NCBI GenBank assembly: GCA_041391485.1
Contig: JAWKNY010000023.1
Location: forward strand, 1-64,000
From: JACKAF01 sp041391485
GTDB lineage: Bacteria; Bdellovibrionota; FAC87; UBA2466; JACKAF01
Length of the DNA: 64,000 nucleotides
Direction: 5' to 3'
The position numbers and the translations under genes were made by a program. The notes under the pieces were generated by a model. It was given only the letters and a program-made list of their open reading frames with translations, searched no databases and had not been told where the DNA came from. Within the stretch, counting starts at the first letter, position 1; every line of letters begins with the position of its first letter. This document shows positions 55,855 to 64,000 of the stretch, piece by piece.

Positions 55855-57000
55855 TTATAAGGCTTTTCTTTCCATCCGCCGCTGGCGAATGCGCGATACG
55901 TGGCGGACGAAGAGTTCGATGGAGCGGTCAATTTCCTCGTCTGTGGTGTAACGTCCCCAGCTGATGCGCATGGCCTCTTTGGCTTCGCTGGGTTCCAACC
56001 CAAGCGCGGTGAGGACATGACTGGGCGAGGCGGAGCCCGAGGAGCACGCGGATCCGCCGGACGCACAAAAGCCGTCCAGATCCAACGCCGTCAAAAGGAT
56101 CTCCGATTGAATACCGTGAAACCGCAGGCACGAGGTGTTCGGCAAGCGGTCTACGGTAGCCCCATGGATCGTGAAATCAGACAGAGAATTACGAAGTCCG
56201 GCTTCAAACCGATCCCGTTGGGCGCGGATCGACTCCACATGAGATGTTTTGAGATCGGCGCACGCCGCTGCGAAACCCGCGATGCCGATCATGTTCTGAG
56301 TGCCTCCGCGGCGCTTGATTTCCTGACTCCCTCCGAATCGGGTGCATTCCAGTTTGCGGCCGCCTCGGATGGCAAGCGCCCCAACGCCTTTGGGACCGTA
56401 AATCTTGTGGGCCGAGAGTGTGATGAAATCCGCCCGATTGAATGTCTCGGAGGAAACCTTCCCGAAAGCTTGTGTCGCGTCCGTGTGGAAAAGTGTGCCG
56501 GTAGAGGCGCAGAGGTCGGCGACCTCATTCACCGGGAAGAGCACGCCCGTTTCGTTGTTGGCCGCCATCAGAGAAACCAGGTGCGGGCGAAAAGTTTCGA
56601 GTTTATTGCGGAAATCCGCTAGGTCCAGCGCGCCGTCTTTGGCCAAAGCCACCCGTTCTACTTGCGTGCCGAGCTTCTCACACAAGAGCGGAAGCGCTTT
56701 TTCCACCGACGCGTGTTCAACTTTGGAGGTGAGGAGCCGGAATTCGGAGCCGCACTGTAGGGCGCTTCCCATGAGCACCATGCCGTTGGCTTCGGAGCCG
56801 CCCGATGTGAAGACGATTTCTTTGGCTTCCACACCTGCTGCGGCCGCTACTTTTTCACGAGACTCCTCCAAGAGCGCGTTGGCCTGCCGCCCAGCCTTGT
56901 GCGAAGAGGAAGGGTTTCCCCAACATTCAAAGGCCTTAGCCATACCTTCCTTGGCCGCCTCGCTGAGCGGGGTCGTCGCGTTATAGTCGGCATAAATCAT
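55855..57000 (-). CDS. Cysteine desulfurase (NifS/IscS family)
   Basis: PLP enzyme that takes sulfur from cysteine for Fe-S clusters and tRNA thiolation. 381 residues: SSSHKAGRQA near 31-40, PLP-lysine K199 in LSAHKIYGPKG, catalytic Cys C319 in GSACSSGSASPS. The short Cys loop is NifS/IscS-type (class I). No iscU or iscR is next to it; the nearby mnmA and mtaB suggest a tRNA-sulfur role (inference). Confidence 0.92.
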   Translation of the reverse strand: MIYADYNATTPLSEAAKEGMAKAFECWGNPSSSHKAGRQANALLEESREKVAAAAGVEAKEIVFTSGGSEANGMVLMGSALQCGSEFRLLTSKVEHASVEKALPLLCEKLGTQVERVALAKDGALDLADFRNKLETFRPHLVSLMAANNETGVLFPVNEVADLCASTGTLFHTDATQAFGKVSSETFNRADFITLSAHKIYGPKGVGALAIRGGRKLECTRFGGSQEIKRRGGTQNMIGIAGFAAACADLKTSHVESIRAQRDRFEAGLRNSLSDFTIHGATVDRLPNTSCLRFHGIQSEILLTALDLDGFCASGGSACSSGSASPSHVLTALGLEPSEAKEAMRISWGRYTTDEEIDRSIELFVRHVSRIRQRRMERKAL

Positions 57001-57096
57001 ATCTTAATATTTATCCTATAAATGCGGCTCCGGCCACCACCGGCTCACTTTCCTTCGACAGGTCTTTGTGAAAGAATACGCCGAGGTTAATTCGCC

Positions 57097-59343
57097 GTGT
57101 TATCGATGGATTCTGAAGAACTGAAGCGCCGCCGTAGAGAACGGATTATCGTCGTCTTCCTCTTCTTTTTCATCCTTCTATTCACGGGAGTCGAGATTTA
57201 CCTCCTCCGTGTAAGCAGTCAGCTTCCTTTTGTAAACTCCATATTTTTCTTCGGCCTGATGAACCTGAACGTCGTGCTCATCATGCTGCTGCTGTTCCTG
57301 GTTTTCCGCAATGTCGTCAAACTCATCCTCGATGAGAAGAAGGGGCGCGTGGGCTCACGGCTGCGCACGCGGTTGGTATTTGCCTTCATTCTCTTTGCGA
57401 TCATCCCGACGGTCTTGCTCTTTTCGATCTCCGCAATTTATATCCGAAACAGCTTCGACAAATGGTTCAGCGTGAAGATCGGTGGCACACTCCAGCGCAG
57501 TATCGAAGTGGTACGCAACTACTACGAAAACACCGAACGCAACGCGAGTCATTTTGTGCGCAAAATCGCCGTATCCATGGAAGAGCCGTTGGGTACGGAG
57601 AAATCGATTGAAAAGAAAATCGATCGCGCCCGTTTGGAGTTCGGCCTGGATGCGGTGGAGTACTACGCGGATCCCTTCGCGCAGCGGGTTTTGTCGGTTC
57701 ATCCCAAGCATACCGCGCACGTTCCCGACGCCTCCATCGAAACGCTGAGCCATTACTTTTCCGGCGAAAGCGACTGCCGGGTGCAGAATGTGGGGGTCGG
57801 GGAGCTGCTCCGCTGTGGCGCTTTTCTGGGAGTGGGACGAGGGGTGATCCTCGGGAGTTATTTCATTCCCATGAGTCTGGCTTCCCGACTCTCGGAAATT
57901 ACGCTGAGCTACGAGGACTATAAGACCAATAACCCTTTGGGCTACCCGATCAAGTCGACGTATTTTGCCATCCTGTCCATGATGACGTTGCTCATTCTCT
58001 TTAGCGCTACCTGGACGGGTTTCTACGTGGCGCGAAGGCTTGTGGTTCCGATCGAAGAGCTCTCCCGCGGTACGGAGGAAATCGCCAAAGGGAACTTGCA
58101 CTACCGGATCCGTTCGCAACGCGGCGACGAGATGGGCAAGCTCGTCGACTCTTTCAATCAGATGACAGAAGAGTTGCAGCAGAACCGTCAACAGATTGAG
58201 GCAACTCACCAACATCTCAAAGAGGTAAACGCACAAGTCAGCCATCGCCAGAGGTACATCGAAGTATTGTTGGAGAGTGTGCAGTCGGGAGTTATTTCCC
58301 TGGACGAGCGCGGCCGTATTTCCACCGTGAACCACGCGGCGGCGGATTTGCTTGGGGTAGAGCCTCAGGCGCTTTTAGGAAAATCCTATGAAGGTCTCAT
58401 CCCCGTAGAGTACCAGTCCGAGTTTCAGGAAATCCTTACTGCGGTCTACGGAAAGGCGCGGCCCATCCGCAAGGAGATGCGCTTGAAGTCCCCGGCGGGC
58501 GAACTGGTGTCGGTGTTGATTACCTTGAGCGTTTTGCGGGATGAGGAAAGCCGCTTTCCGTTGGGTGTCGTGGCTGTCTTTGATGACGTGACGGAAATCC
58601 AGAAGATGCAGCGGATGATCGCGTGGAGGGAAGTAGCCAAGCGCATCGCCCATGAGATCAAGAATCCGCTGACACCGATCCAGCTTTCGGTTCAACGATT
58701 GCGGCGGCGTTACCTGGATACGATCGAAGATGATGGCACCTTTGGAAAAGCCACTGAAATCATTTTGAAGGAAGTCGATGCCATTAAGAATCTGGTCAGT
58801 GAGTTTTCGGCTTTCGCGCGACTACCCGATATTTGCCAGCTGCCGGAGTCGCTAAACGAGATCGTGCTTGAGGCGGTCAGCTTGTTCCGATCGGCTCACG
58901 AAAGCTTGCGTTTCAATCTCAGCCTTGAGGAGTCCTTGCCCCTCATGAACCTTGACCGGTCGCAGCTAAAACGGGTGCTGATTAACCTATTCGACAACTC
59001 GATTACCGCGATGGACAAACGTGGCGAAATCGATGTTGAAACCCGTTGGGACCGGTCCGATGGCCTGGTCCTGTTGACGGTTCGGGATCGCGGTTGTGGA
59101 ATTGCAGAGGACCTGCACCAGCGCCTTTTTGAGCCGTATGTTTCCACCAAAGAGGGCGGGACAGGGCTGGGTTTGGCCATCGTACAGCGGATCATTTCCG
59201 ATCACGGTGGCTTCATTCGGGTGACCCCAAATGTCCCCAAAGGCACTCAGGTCGTGATAGAACTCACAGAAGCCCTTATCGTGAAGGCCGAAGACACCAG
59301 TCGATTTACGAAGCCTCACCGTACGGATCGGAGCCTAAGCTAA
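57097..59343 (+). CDS. ntrY: Sensor histidine kinase NtrY
   Basis: 748 residues. Three helices near the N-terminus (about 18-40, 45-70, 88-108), a ~180-residue periplasmic domain, a fourth helix near 290-312, a HAMP linker, PAS domain from ~395 (ESVQSGVISLDERGRISTVN), H519 in IAHEIKNPLTPI, then N box LINLFDNSITAM, DRGCGIAED and GGTGLGLAIV. The ATG of MDSEELKRRR at 57106 is the likelier start than the TTG at 57097. It overlaps ntrX by one base. The signal sensed is unknown; the family is linked to nitrogen or redox status. Confidence 0.92.
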   Translation: MLSMDSEELKRRRRERIIVVFLFFFILLFTGVEIYLLRVSSQLPFVNSIFFFGLMNLNVVLIMLLLFLVFRNVVKLILDEKKGRVGSRLRTRLVFAFILFAIIPTVLLFSISAIYIRNSFDKWFSVKIGGTLQRSIEVVRNYYENTERNASHFVRKIAVSMEEPLGTEKSIEKKIDRARLEFGLDAVEYYADPFAQRVLSVHPKHTAHVPDASIETLSHYFSGESDCRVQNVGVGELLRCGAFLGVGRGVILGSYFIPMSLASRLSEITLSYEDYKTNNPLGYPIKSTYFAILSMMTLLILFSATWTGFYVARRLVVPIEELSRGTEEIAKGNLHYRIRSQRGDEMGKLVDSFNQMTEELQQNRQQIEATHQHLKEVNAQVSHRQRYIEVLLESVQSGVISLDERGRISTVNHAAADLLGVEPQALLGKSYEGLIPVEYQSEFQEILTAVYGKARPIRKEMRLKSPAGELVSVLITLSVLRDEESRFPLGVVAVFDDVTEIQKMQRMIAWREVAKRIAHEIKNPLTPIQLSVQRLRRRYLDTIEDDGTFGKATEIILKEVDAIKNLVSEFSAFARLPDICQLPESLNEIVLEAVSLFRSAHESLRFNLSLEESLPLMNLDRSQLKRVLINLFDNSITAMDKRGEIDVETRWDRSDGLVLLTVRDRGCGIAEDLHQRLFEPYVSTKEGGTGLGLAIVQRIISDHGGFIRVTPNVPKGTQVVIELTEALIVKAEDTSRFTKPHRTDRSLS

Positions 59344-60611
59344 TGGTACTCAAGCGGGTGCTTGTCATCGACGATGAGCAGAACATTTTGGTCACGCTCC
59401 AGGGGAGTTTGGAGGATGAGGGCTACATGGTGGATACCGCTCCGGATGCTCAACGGGGACTCGAGCGGGTGCAGCGTTTCGCTCCCGATGTGGTGCTGCT
59501 CGATATCTGGCTTCCGGATCAGGACGGCGTGGAAGTTTTAGAAAAGATAAAGCGTCTCGATCCGACCATTGAGGTGGTGATGATGTCCGGCCACGGTACG
59601 ATCGAAACCGCCGTGAAGGCCATCAAGATGGGTGCCTTCGACTTTATGGAAAAGCCCATCCACTTTGACAAGCTTCTTGTCCTCTTACGCCACGCCTTTG
59701 AACTCAAAGAACTCAAGAGTGAAAACCGCTACCTGCGCGAAGAGCTGGAAGAAGAAGAACAACTCATTGTTGTTTCCAAGCCAATGCAGAAGCTGGTGAA
59801 ACTCATTCAGAGCACAGGGCCTTCCAATGCGTGGGTGCTTATCCGCGGTGAGTACGGCACGGGCAAAGAACTCATCGCACGCTCCATGCACCACAATAGT
59901 GAGCGGGCCTCCCGGCGGTTTTTGAGTTTTCGCGGTACCTGCTTGAACCCCGAAACGCTCGATGACTTGCTCCTAGGAGACTCTGGCCTGCTCGCCAAGG
60001 CCGACGGCGGGACTGTCTATTTTGATGAGGTGGGCGATTTAGATCTGGCGACGCAAGCCCGCTTACTCGAGATACTGAGTACGAGCCTTTTTGATGTTCG
60101 GGTTATCGGATCGACTTCCAGGGATCTCGGGGAGATGGTCGAGGAAGGGTCCTTCCACCAGGAGCTTTACTGCCGCCTAAATGTCATCCCGATACGGATG
60201 CCCCGGTTGCGCGAGCGCCTGGAAGATATACCGGCTTTGGTGGAGCGTTTTCTGGAGCGCTACTCGGGCGGTAAGAAGCGGGGCCTCAGCGACGCCAGCA
60301 TGAAATTTTTGTTGAGCTACCCGTGGCCGGGCAACGTACGGGAACTGAAAAACTGGATCGAGCGCGCGTGTATTCTATCGAAGAGCGAGATCCTGGATCT
60401 GGTGGGCGTAGAAGGGCCCATGGAAGCGGAGCTCGACGGACTTTCCTATGACGGAGAAAGTCTGCGTTTGGCGCGCGCCGCTTTTGAAAGACATTTCATC
60501 ATGAAGATGCTTTCCAAGAATGCCGGGAACATCTCCAAGACAGCTCAGTCCATCGGTTTGGAACGCAGTTACTTACACAAAAAAATCAAAACTTACGGGA
60601 TAGAGATCTAA
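59343..60611 (+). CDS. ntrX: NtrX-type response regulator with AAA+ domain lacking GAFTGA
   Basis: 422 residues: receiver with phosphorylatable D54 (VVLLDIWLPDQDG) and K near 103; AAA+ domain with Walker A GEYGTGKELIA, Walker B GGTVYFDEVGDLD and YPWPGNVRELKN; Fis-type helix-turn-helix at the end (NISKTAQSIGLERSYLHKKI). Between DDLLLG and LLAKADGG the sigma-54-contacting L1 loop with GAFTGA is absent, about 15 residues short. It should bind DNA but is unlikely to activate sigma-54 polymerase in the standard way; some NtrX proteins share this loss. Confidence 0.9.
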   Translation: MVLKRVLVIDDEQNILVTLQGSLEDEGYMVDTAPDAQRGLERVQRFAPDVVLLDIWLPDQDGVEVLEKIKRLDPTIEVVMMSGHGTIETAVKAIKMGAFDFMEKPIHFDKLLVLLRHAFELKELKSENRYLREELEEEEQLIVVSKPMQKLVKLIQSTGPSNAWVLIRGEYGTGKELIARSMHHNSERASRRFLSFRGTCLNPETLDDLLLGDSGLLAKADGGTVYFDEVGDLDLATQARLLEILSTSLFDVRVIGSTSRDLGEMVEEGSFHQELYCRLNVIPIRMPRLRERLEDIPALVERFLERYSGGKKRGLSDASMKFLLSYPWPGNVRELKNWIERACILSKSEILDLVGVEGPMEAELDGLSYDGESLRLARAAFERHFIMKMLSKNAGNISKTAQSIGLERSYLHKKIKTYGIEI

Positions 60612-60620
60612 GGAACAGTT

Positions 60621-61691
60621 ATGGAAGTGAAACCATTCGTCATTCAGCGAAGAAAAACCAGAGTCATCGACGTGGGCGGAGTAAAAATCGGCGGGGACAA
60701 TCCCATCCGTGTTCAATCCATGACCACACCCAAGACGGCGGACGTGGCTGCGGTGGTGAAGCAAATTAAAGAACTGGAAGAGGTGGGCTGCGACATCATC
60801 CGTGTGACCGTCAACAAACAGGAGGCGGCCGATGCGCTTCCCGATATTCTCCGTCAGATCCGCATCCCTCTGATTGCCGACATTCATTTTGATTACAAGA
60901 TGGCACTGGAAGCCATCCGCCATCGGGTAGCGTGTGTGCGCATCAACCCGGGGAACGTCGGGGCGGAGTGGAAGACACTCGAGATCGTGGAAGCCTGCAA
61001 GGACCAAGGCGTGGCGATGAGAATCGGGGTGAATGCCGGTTCGCTGGAAAAGCCGCTACTCAAAAAGTATGGGCACCCTTACCCGGAGGCGCTCGTCGAA
61101 AGTGCTCTGCACCACATTGCGCTTTTAGAGAGCAAGAACTTCCTCAATTTTAAGGTCTCGATCAAGTCCTCAGATGTTTTGCAAAACTACCGCGCCTACC
61201 AGCTTCTGTCGGAAAAAACCGAGGCACCGCTGCATCTCGGTGTGACTGAAGCCGGGACACGGAGCTACGGCATGGTGAAATCAGCCGTGGGCGTGGGGAG
61301 TCTCATCCTCGCCGGGATCGGGGACACGATCCGCATTTCGCTGAGCTGCGAGCCCATCGAAGAGGTCAAGGCCGGCATCGATATTTTGAAGTCCATGGGA
61401 CTTAGAGAGAACGCCGCTGAAATCATCTCCTGCCCGAGCTGCGGCCGAGCGGATATCGACGTCTTTAGCCTCGCCGAGGAGGTGGAGCGACGCGCCCTCA
61501 AGCTGAACAAGAAGATCAAGATCGCCGTCATGGGTTGCGTGGTCAACGGACCCGGTGAATCCATGGAGGCTGACATCGGCATCGCCGGGGGCGTGGGTGA
61601 GGGCCTCATCTATAAGAAGGGCAAGCCCATCAAGAAGGTGCCCGAAGCCGAGATGCTCGACTTCCTTATGGCCGAAGTCGAACGGATGTAA
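60621..61691 (+). CDS. ispG: 4-hydroxy-3-methylbut-2-enyl diphosphate synthase IspG (GcpE)
   Basis: Penultimate step of the MEP isoprenoid pathway, reductive opening of MEcPP to HMBPP with a 4Fe-4S cluster. 356 residues: TIM barrel part with RVQSMTTPKTADV and LIADIHFDYKMAL, and cluster ligands in SCPSCGRADID and MGCVVNGPGE. It starts nine bases after ntrX with GGAAC before ATG 60621. Being downstream of ntrYX suggests shared transcription. Confidence 0.95.
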   Translation: MEVKPFVIQRRKTRVIDVGGVKIGGDNPIRVQSMTTPKTADVAAVVKQIKELEEVGCDIIRVTVNKQEAADALPDILRQIRIPLIADIHFDYKMALEAIRHRVACVRINPGNVGAEWKTLEIVEACKDQGVAMRIGVNAGSLEKPLLKKYGHPYPEALVESALHHIALLESKNFLNFKVSIKSSDVLQNYRAYQLLSEKTEAPLHLGVTEAGTRSYGMVKSAVGVGSLILAGIGDTIRISLSCEPIEEVKAGIDILKSMGLRENAAEIISCPSCGRADIDVFSLAEEVERRALKLNKKIKIAVMGCVVNGPGESMEADIGIAGGVGEGLIYKKGKPIKKVPEAEMLDFLMAEVERM

Positions 61692-61753
61692 GGAAGCACT
61701 TTTTTCAATCCCGAGAATGACACGAGCGGCCCAAAATCGTAGAATGGCCCGCT

Positions 61754-63157
61754 ATGGCTGAAAGAATCACCCCCAGGGATAAAGACTTTGCTCAATGGTA
61801 CGCGGACGTAATCGCGCAGGCTAAGCTCGCGGACTTTAGTCCGGTGCGCGGCTGCATGGTGTTTCGGCCGAATGGCTACGCCCTTTGGGAAGTCGTCCAA
61901 AAGTACCTGGACAAGCGCTTCAAGGAAACTGGCCACAGAAATGCCTATTTCCCGATGTTCATCCCCGAGAGTTTTCTGAACAAAGAGAAAGAGCACGTCG
62001 AAGGCTTCGCTCCAGAGTGTGCCGTTGTCACGCACGGAGGCGGCAAGAAATTGGAAGAGCCGCTCATCGTCCGTCCCACCTCCGAGACCATCATCAATGC
62101 GATGTACGCGAAATGGATCCAGAGCTATCGGGACTTGCCGCTGCTCATCAACCAGTGGGCAAACGTGGTCCGGTGGGAGATGCGCACCCGCCCTTTCCTG
62201 CGTACGACTGAGTTTCTTTGGCAGGAAGGCCACACTTGTCACGCCGACGAAGAAGAGGCGATGAAAGAAACGCTGAAGATGCTCGATGTGTACCGCAGCT
62301 TCTTCGAAGATGTACTCGCCATTCCCACAGTTCCCGGAGAGAAAACCCCGGGTGAAAAATTTGCGGGCGCGGAAAAGACGTACTCCATTGAAGTCATGTT
62401 GCAAGACAAACGGGCATTGCAGGCGGCGACCTCCCACTATTTCGGAACGCGATTTGCCAAAGCTTTTGAGATCAAGTTTCAGGATAAAGAAGGGAAGCAG
62501 CAGTACGTGCACCAAACGACGTGGGGTTTGTCCACGCGATCGATTGGTGCGCTGATCATGACTCATAGTGATGATCAGGGGCTGGTGCTGCCGCCCAAGG
62601 CGGCTCCCACTCAGTGTGTGATCATCCCCATTCCCAAAAAAGGCGCGGACAACACGGAGATCATGAACACCGTTTCCAAGCTGCACGAAGATCTTTCCAA
62701 GCACTATAGCTGTGAACTGGATGTTCGTGAGGGTTACAGTCCCGGCTACAAGTTTAATGAGTGGGAGACACAAGGGGTGCCACTCCGCGTGGAGCTAGGC
62801 CCGCGTGATTTGGAGCAGGGTGTGTGTACGATCAAACGTCGCGATGGACATAAGATTCAGCTGAAGATCGAAGACGTGGTCAAAGAAACGCCCAACTTAC
62901 TCAACGCGTTTCAGAAGGCGCTCTATCAAAAAGCCAAGGAGCGGCTCGATTCCAACACCTTTGTCGAAGATGATTACGATCGCTTCAAGAAACGGCTGGA
63001 AGAAGAAGGGGGCTTTTACCTGCTTCCTTATGATCCAGAGGACAAAGACTTTGAGAAGCGTCTGAAGGAAGAGTGCAAAGCCACGACCCGTTGCTTGCCC
63101 TTTCACACCAATCCCATCCCTGGGAAGCGTCGCGTCTTAGTCGCCAAAAGCTACTAA
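61754..63157 (+). CDS. proS: Prolyl-tRNA synthetase, eukaryote/archaeal type
   Basis: Charges tRNA-Pro. 467 residues, class II core with RPTSETIINAMYAKWI, RWEMRTRPFLRTTEFLWQEG (motif 2) and GLSTRSIGALIMTHSDD (motif 3), anticodon-binding domain and the C-terminal Zn-domain-like tail ending in Tyr (VAKSY). The ~180-residue editing insertion of the E. coli type is absent. This variant is found in scattered bacteria, including Bdellovibrio-like lineages and Mycoplasma. Confidence 0.94.
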   Translation: MAERITPRDKDFAQWYADVIAQAKLADFSPVRGCMVFRPNGYALWEVVQKYLDKRFKETGHRNAYFPMFIPESFLNKEKEHVEGFAPECAVVTHGGGKKLEEPLIVRPTSETIINAMYAKWIQSYRDLPLLINQWANVVRWEMRTRPFLRTTEFLWQEGHTCHADEEEAMKETLKMLDVYRSFFEDVLAIPTVPGEKTPGEKFAGAEKTYSIEVMLQDKRALQAATSHYFGTRFAKAFEIKFQDKEGKQQYVHQTTWGLSTRSIGALIMTHSDDQGLVLPPKAAPTQCVIIPIPKKGADNTEIMNTVSKLHEDLSKHYSCELDVREGYSPGYKFNEWETQGVPLRVELGPRDLEQGVCTIKRRDGHKIQLKIEDVVKETPNLLNAFQKALYQKAKERLDSNTFVEDDYDRFKKRLEEEGGFYLLPYDPEDKDFEKRLKEECKATTRCLPFHTNPIPGKRRVLVAKSY

Positions 63158-63201
63158 GCTTTTTCTAATCCAGCGCGTGAGTCTTGCCGATGAGTTAGTG
63201 A

Positions 63202-64000
63202 ATGGATCGGCTGCTCAAGGCAACCTGTTTTCTAGGACTGGCGCTCACTCTCCCTGCTCTAGGTGAGTTTGACCCGGCGCAGCAGCTGCAACAGCCAGAA
63301 GCCGAAGCGAATCCTTTCGAACAAGCTTACCAGCAACAGGACCAACAAGCCGCTCAGCCCGCCCAAGGCCAGGCGAACCCGGCCATTCCCCAGCGCCAGC
63401 AGCTTTTCACAGAGAAAGATAAGAACCGTGTCATCCAGGATCCAGCCGTTCTACTTACTTTGAGTGAAGAAGAACGTAAGAAAGCTCTCGAAGATGGTGC
63501 GTTCAACTTTCGCGATAAAGATGCGTACATGGACGTGGAAGATGCCATGCACAGCAAGCAGTTTGTGCACCGCCACCTTCTCTCCAAGACCGTTGCGGAA
63601 TCTAAGCCCTTGGAACTTGGCAAATACTTCATCAACCTCGTTACGACTTCCAGCTACGTGCATCAGGAAGGTGACGGAGTAAATGTTAAGTGGATCGAGT
63701 ACAACGCGGGCGGTATTACCCTGTCGGGTGGGTTTAGTACTGAAGGCGGACACACCTTTGAGTTGGGAGCGAGTCTCTCGTCTATTTCTTATGTTTTTGC
63801 TGGTTACCGCTACTTACTCGGCACCAGCGAATGGGATGTTTGGCCTTACGCCGGTGCAGGAATCGGAATGGGCATGACCTTCCTGGATATCGCCGATGGG
63901 CCGTTCGAGGTTCAAGCTTACAACGGTTCAACCACTATCTTTTCGGGTGTACTCGGAATGATGGTCCCTCTGCCGGATATCGCGGTCAAACTCGAAGTCA
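63202..64000 (+). CDS. Outer-membrane beta-barrel-like protein, cut by the window end
   Basis: ATG 63202 opens a signal peptide (LLKATCFLGLALTLPALG) and the frame is open through base 64000 (266 codons so far). A Gln/Ala/Pro-rich linker (residues 25-75) is followed by a helical part with EEERKKALEDGAFNFRDKDA and from ~150 alternating beta strands with Gly and aromatics (YNAGGITLSGGFSTEGGHTF; YVFAGYRYLLGTSEWDVWPY), as in outer-membrane barrels. The 3' end is outside the window. Family not identified. Confidence 0.7.
   Translation, partial: MDRLLKATCFLGLALTLPALGEFDPAQQLQQPEAEANPFEQAYQQQDQQAAQPAQGQANPAIPQRQQLFTEKDKNRVIQDPAVLLTLSEEERKKALEDGAFNFRDKDAYMDVEDAMHSKQFVHRHLLSKTVAESKPLELGKYFINLVTTSSYVHQEGDGVNVKWIEYNAGGITLSGGFSTEGGHTFELGASLSSISYVFAGYRYLLGTSEWDVWPYAGAGIGMGMTFLDIADGPFEVQAYNGSTTIFSGVLGMMVPLPDIAVKLEV

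Overview
Organism: the window comes from a moderately GC-rich Gram-negative chromosome. It encodes FtsEX with an EnvC-like activator, many lipoproteins, TatA/TatC and outer-membrane barrels. Cytochrome bd, NtrYX, an IspG (MEP pathway) step and a eukaryote/archaeal-style ProS fit a free-living or predatory member of Bdellovibrionota or a related former deltaproteobacterial lineage. That placement is inference from gene content only.

Layout. 1-2.7 kb: cydAB. 2.8 kb: tRNA-Lys. 2.9-8.5 kb: a frameshifted two-domain glycosyltransferase, a YdjM/DUF457 membrane protein, an extended CysQ, a small secreted protein and an FAD/NAD(P) oxidoreductase, then a palindrome-rich intergenic stretch. 8.5-20.2 kb: recQ, purT, DUF1304, fluC, a DUF4156 lipoprotein, a DnaQ-like exonuclease, a caspase-like secreted protein, a MetA-pathway-type barrel and several unknown secreted or membrane proteins. 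Beyond about 9.6 kb nearly every gene here is chopped by indels, although the protein signal can be followed by switching frames. 20.2-23.4 kb: two Gln/Ala- or Pro-rich exported proteins, one small secreted protein and tRNA-Cys. 23.6-26.4 kb: ftsE-ftsX-envC-like. 26.4-29.9 kb: a flavin/Fe-S electron-transfer cluster (apbE, small membrane protein, FMN-binding protein, six-cluster polyferredoxin, unknown). 30.1-36.0 kb: two CxxCH proteins, a lipoprotein, a Tat-exported DUF1501 protein and a convergent porin. 36.0-41.3 kb (minus): upp-like, Mrr-like, aceE, tatA, tatC. 41.4-48.1 kb: DnaQ exonuclease, secreted metzincin-like protease, caspase-like lipoprotein, membrane glycosyltransferase, tRNA-Arg, small lipoproteins, broken trypsin-like lipoprotein. 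48.2-52.0 kb: methyltransferase, FAD-dependent mutase/oxidase-like protein and membrane glycosyltransferase, probably glycan-related. 52.0-57.0 kb (minus): Mop/TOBE protein, mtaB, mnmA, secreted unknown, cysteine desulfurase. MnmA and the desulfurase plausibly share a tRNA thiolation role. 57.1-64.0 kb: ntrY-ntrX-ispG-proS and an outer-membrane protein cut by the window end.

Quality: frameshifts outside 9.6-20.2 kb sit mostly in short homopolymers and hit essential genes (ftsE, tatC). Many broken genes are therefore probably assembly errors rather than true pseudogenes; raw reads would settle this.

The best candidates for something little described are the DUF1501/CxxCH-protein cluster beside the flavin/Fe-S cluster, and the secreted protease set (two caspase-like proteins, a metzincin, a trypsin).
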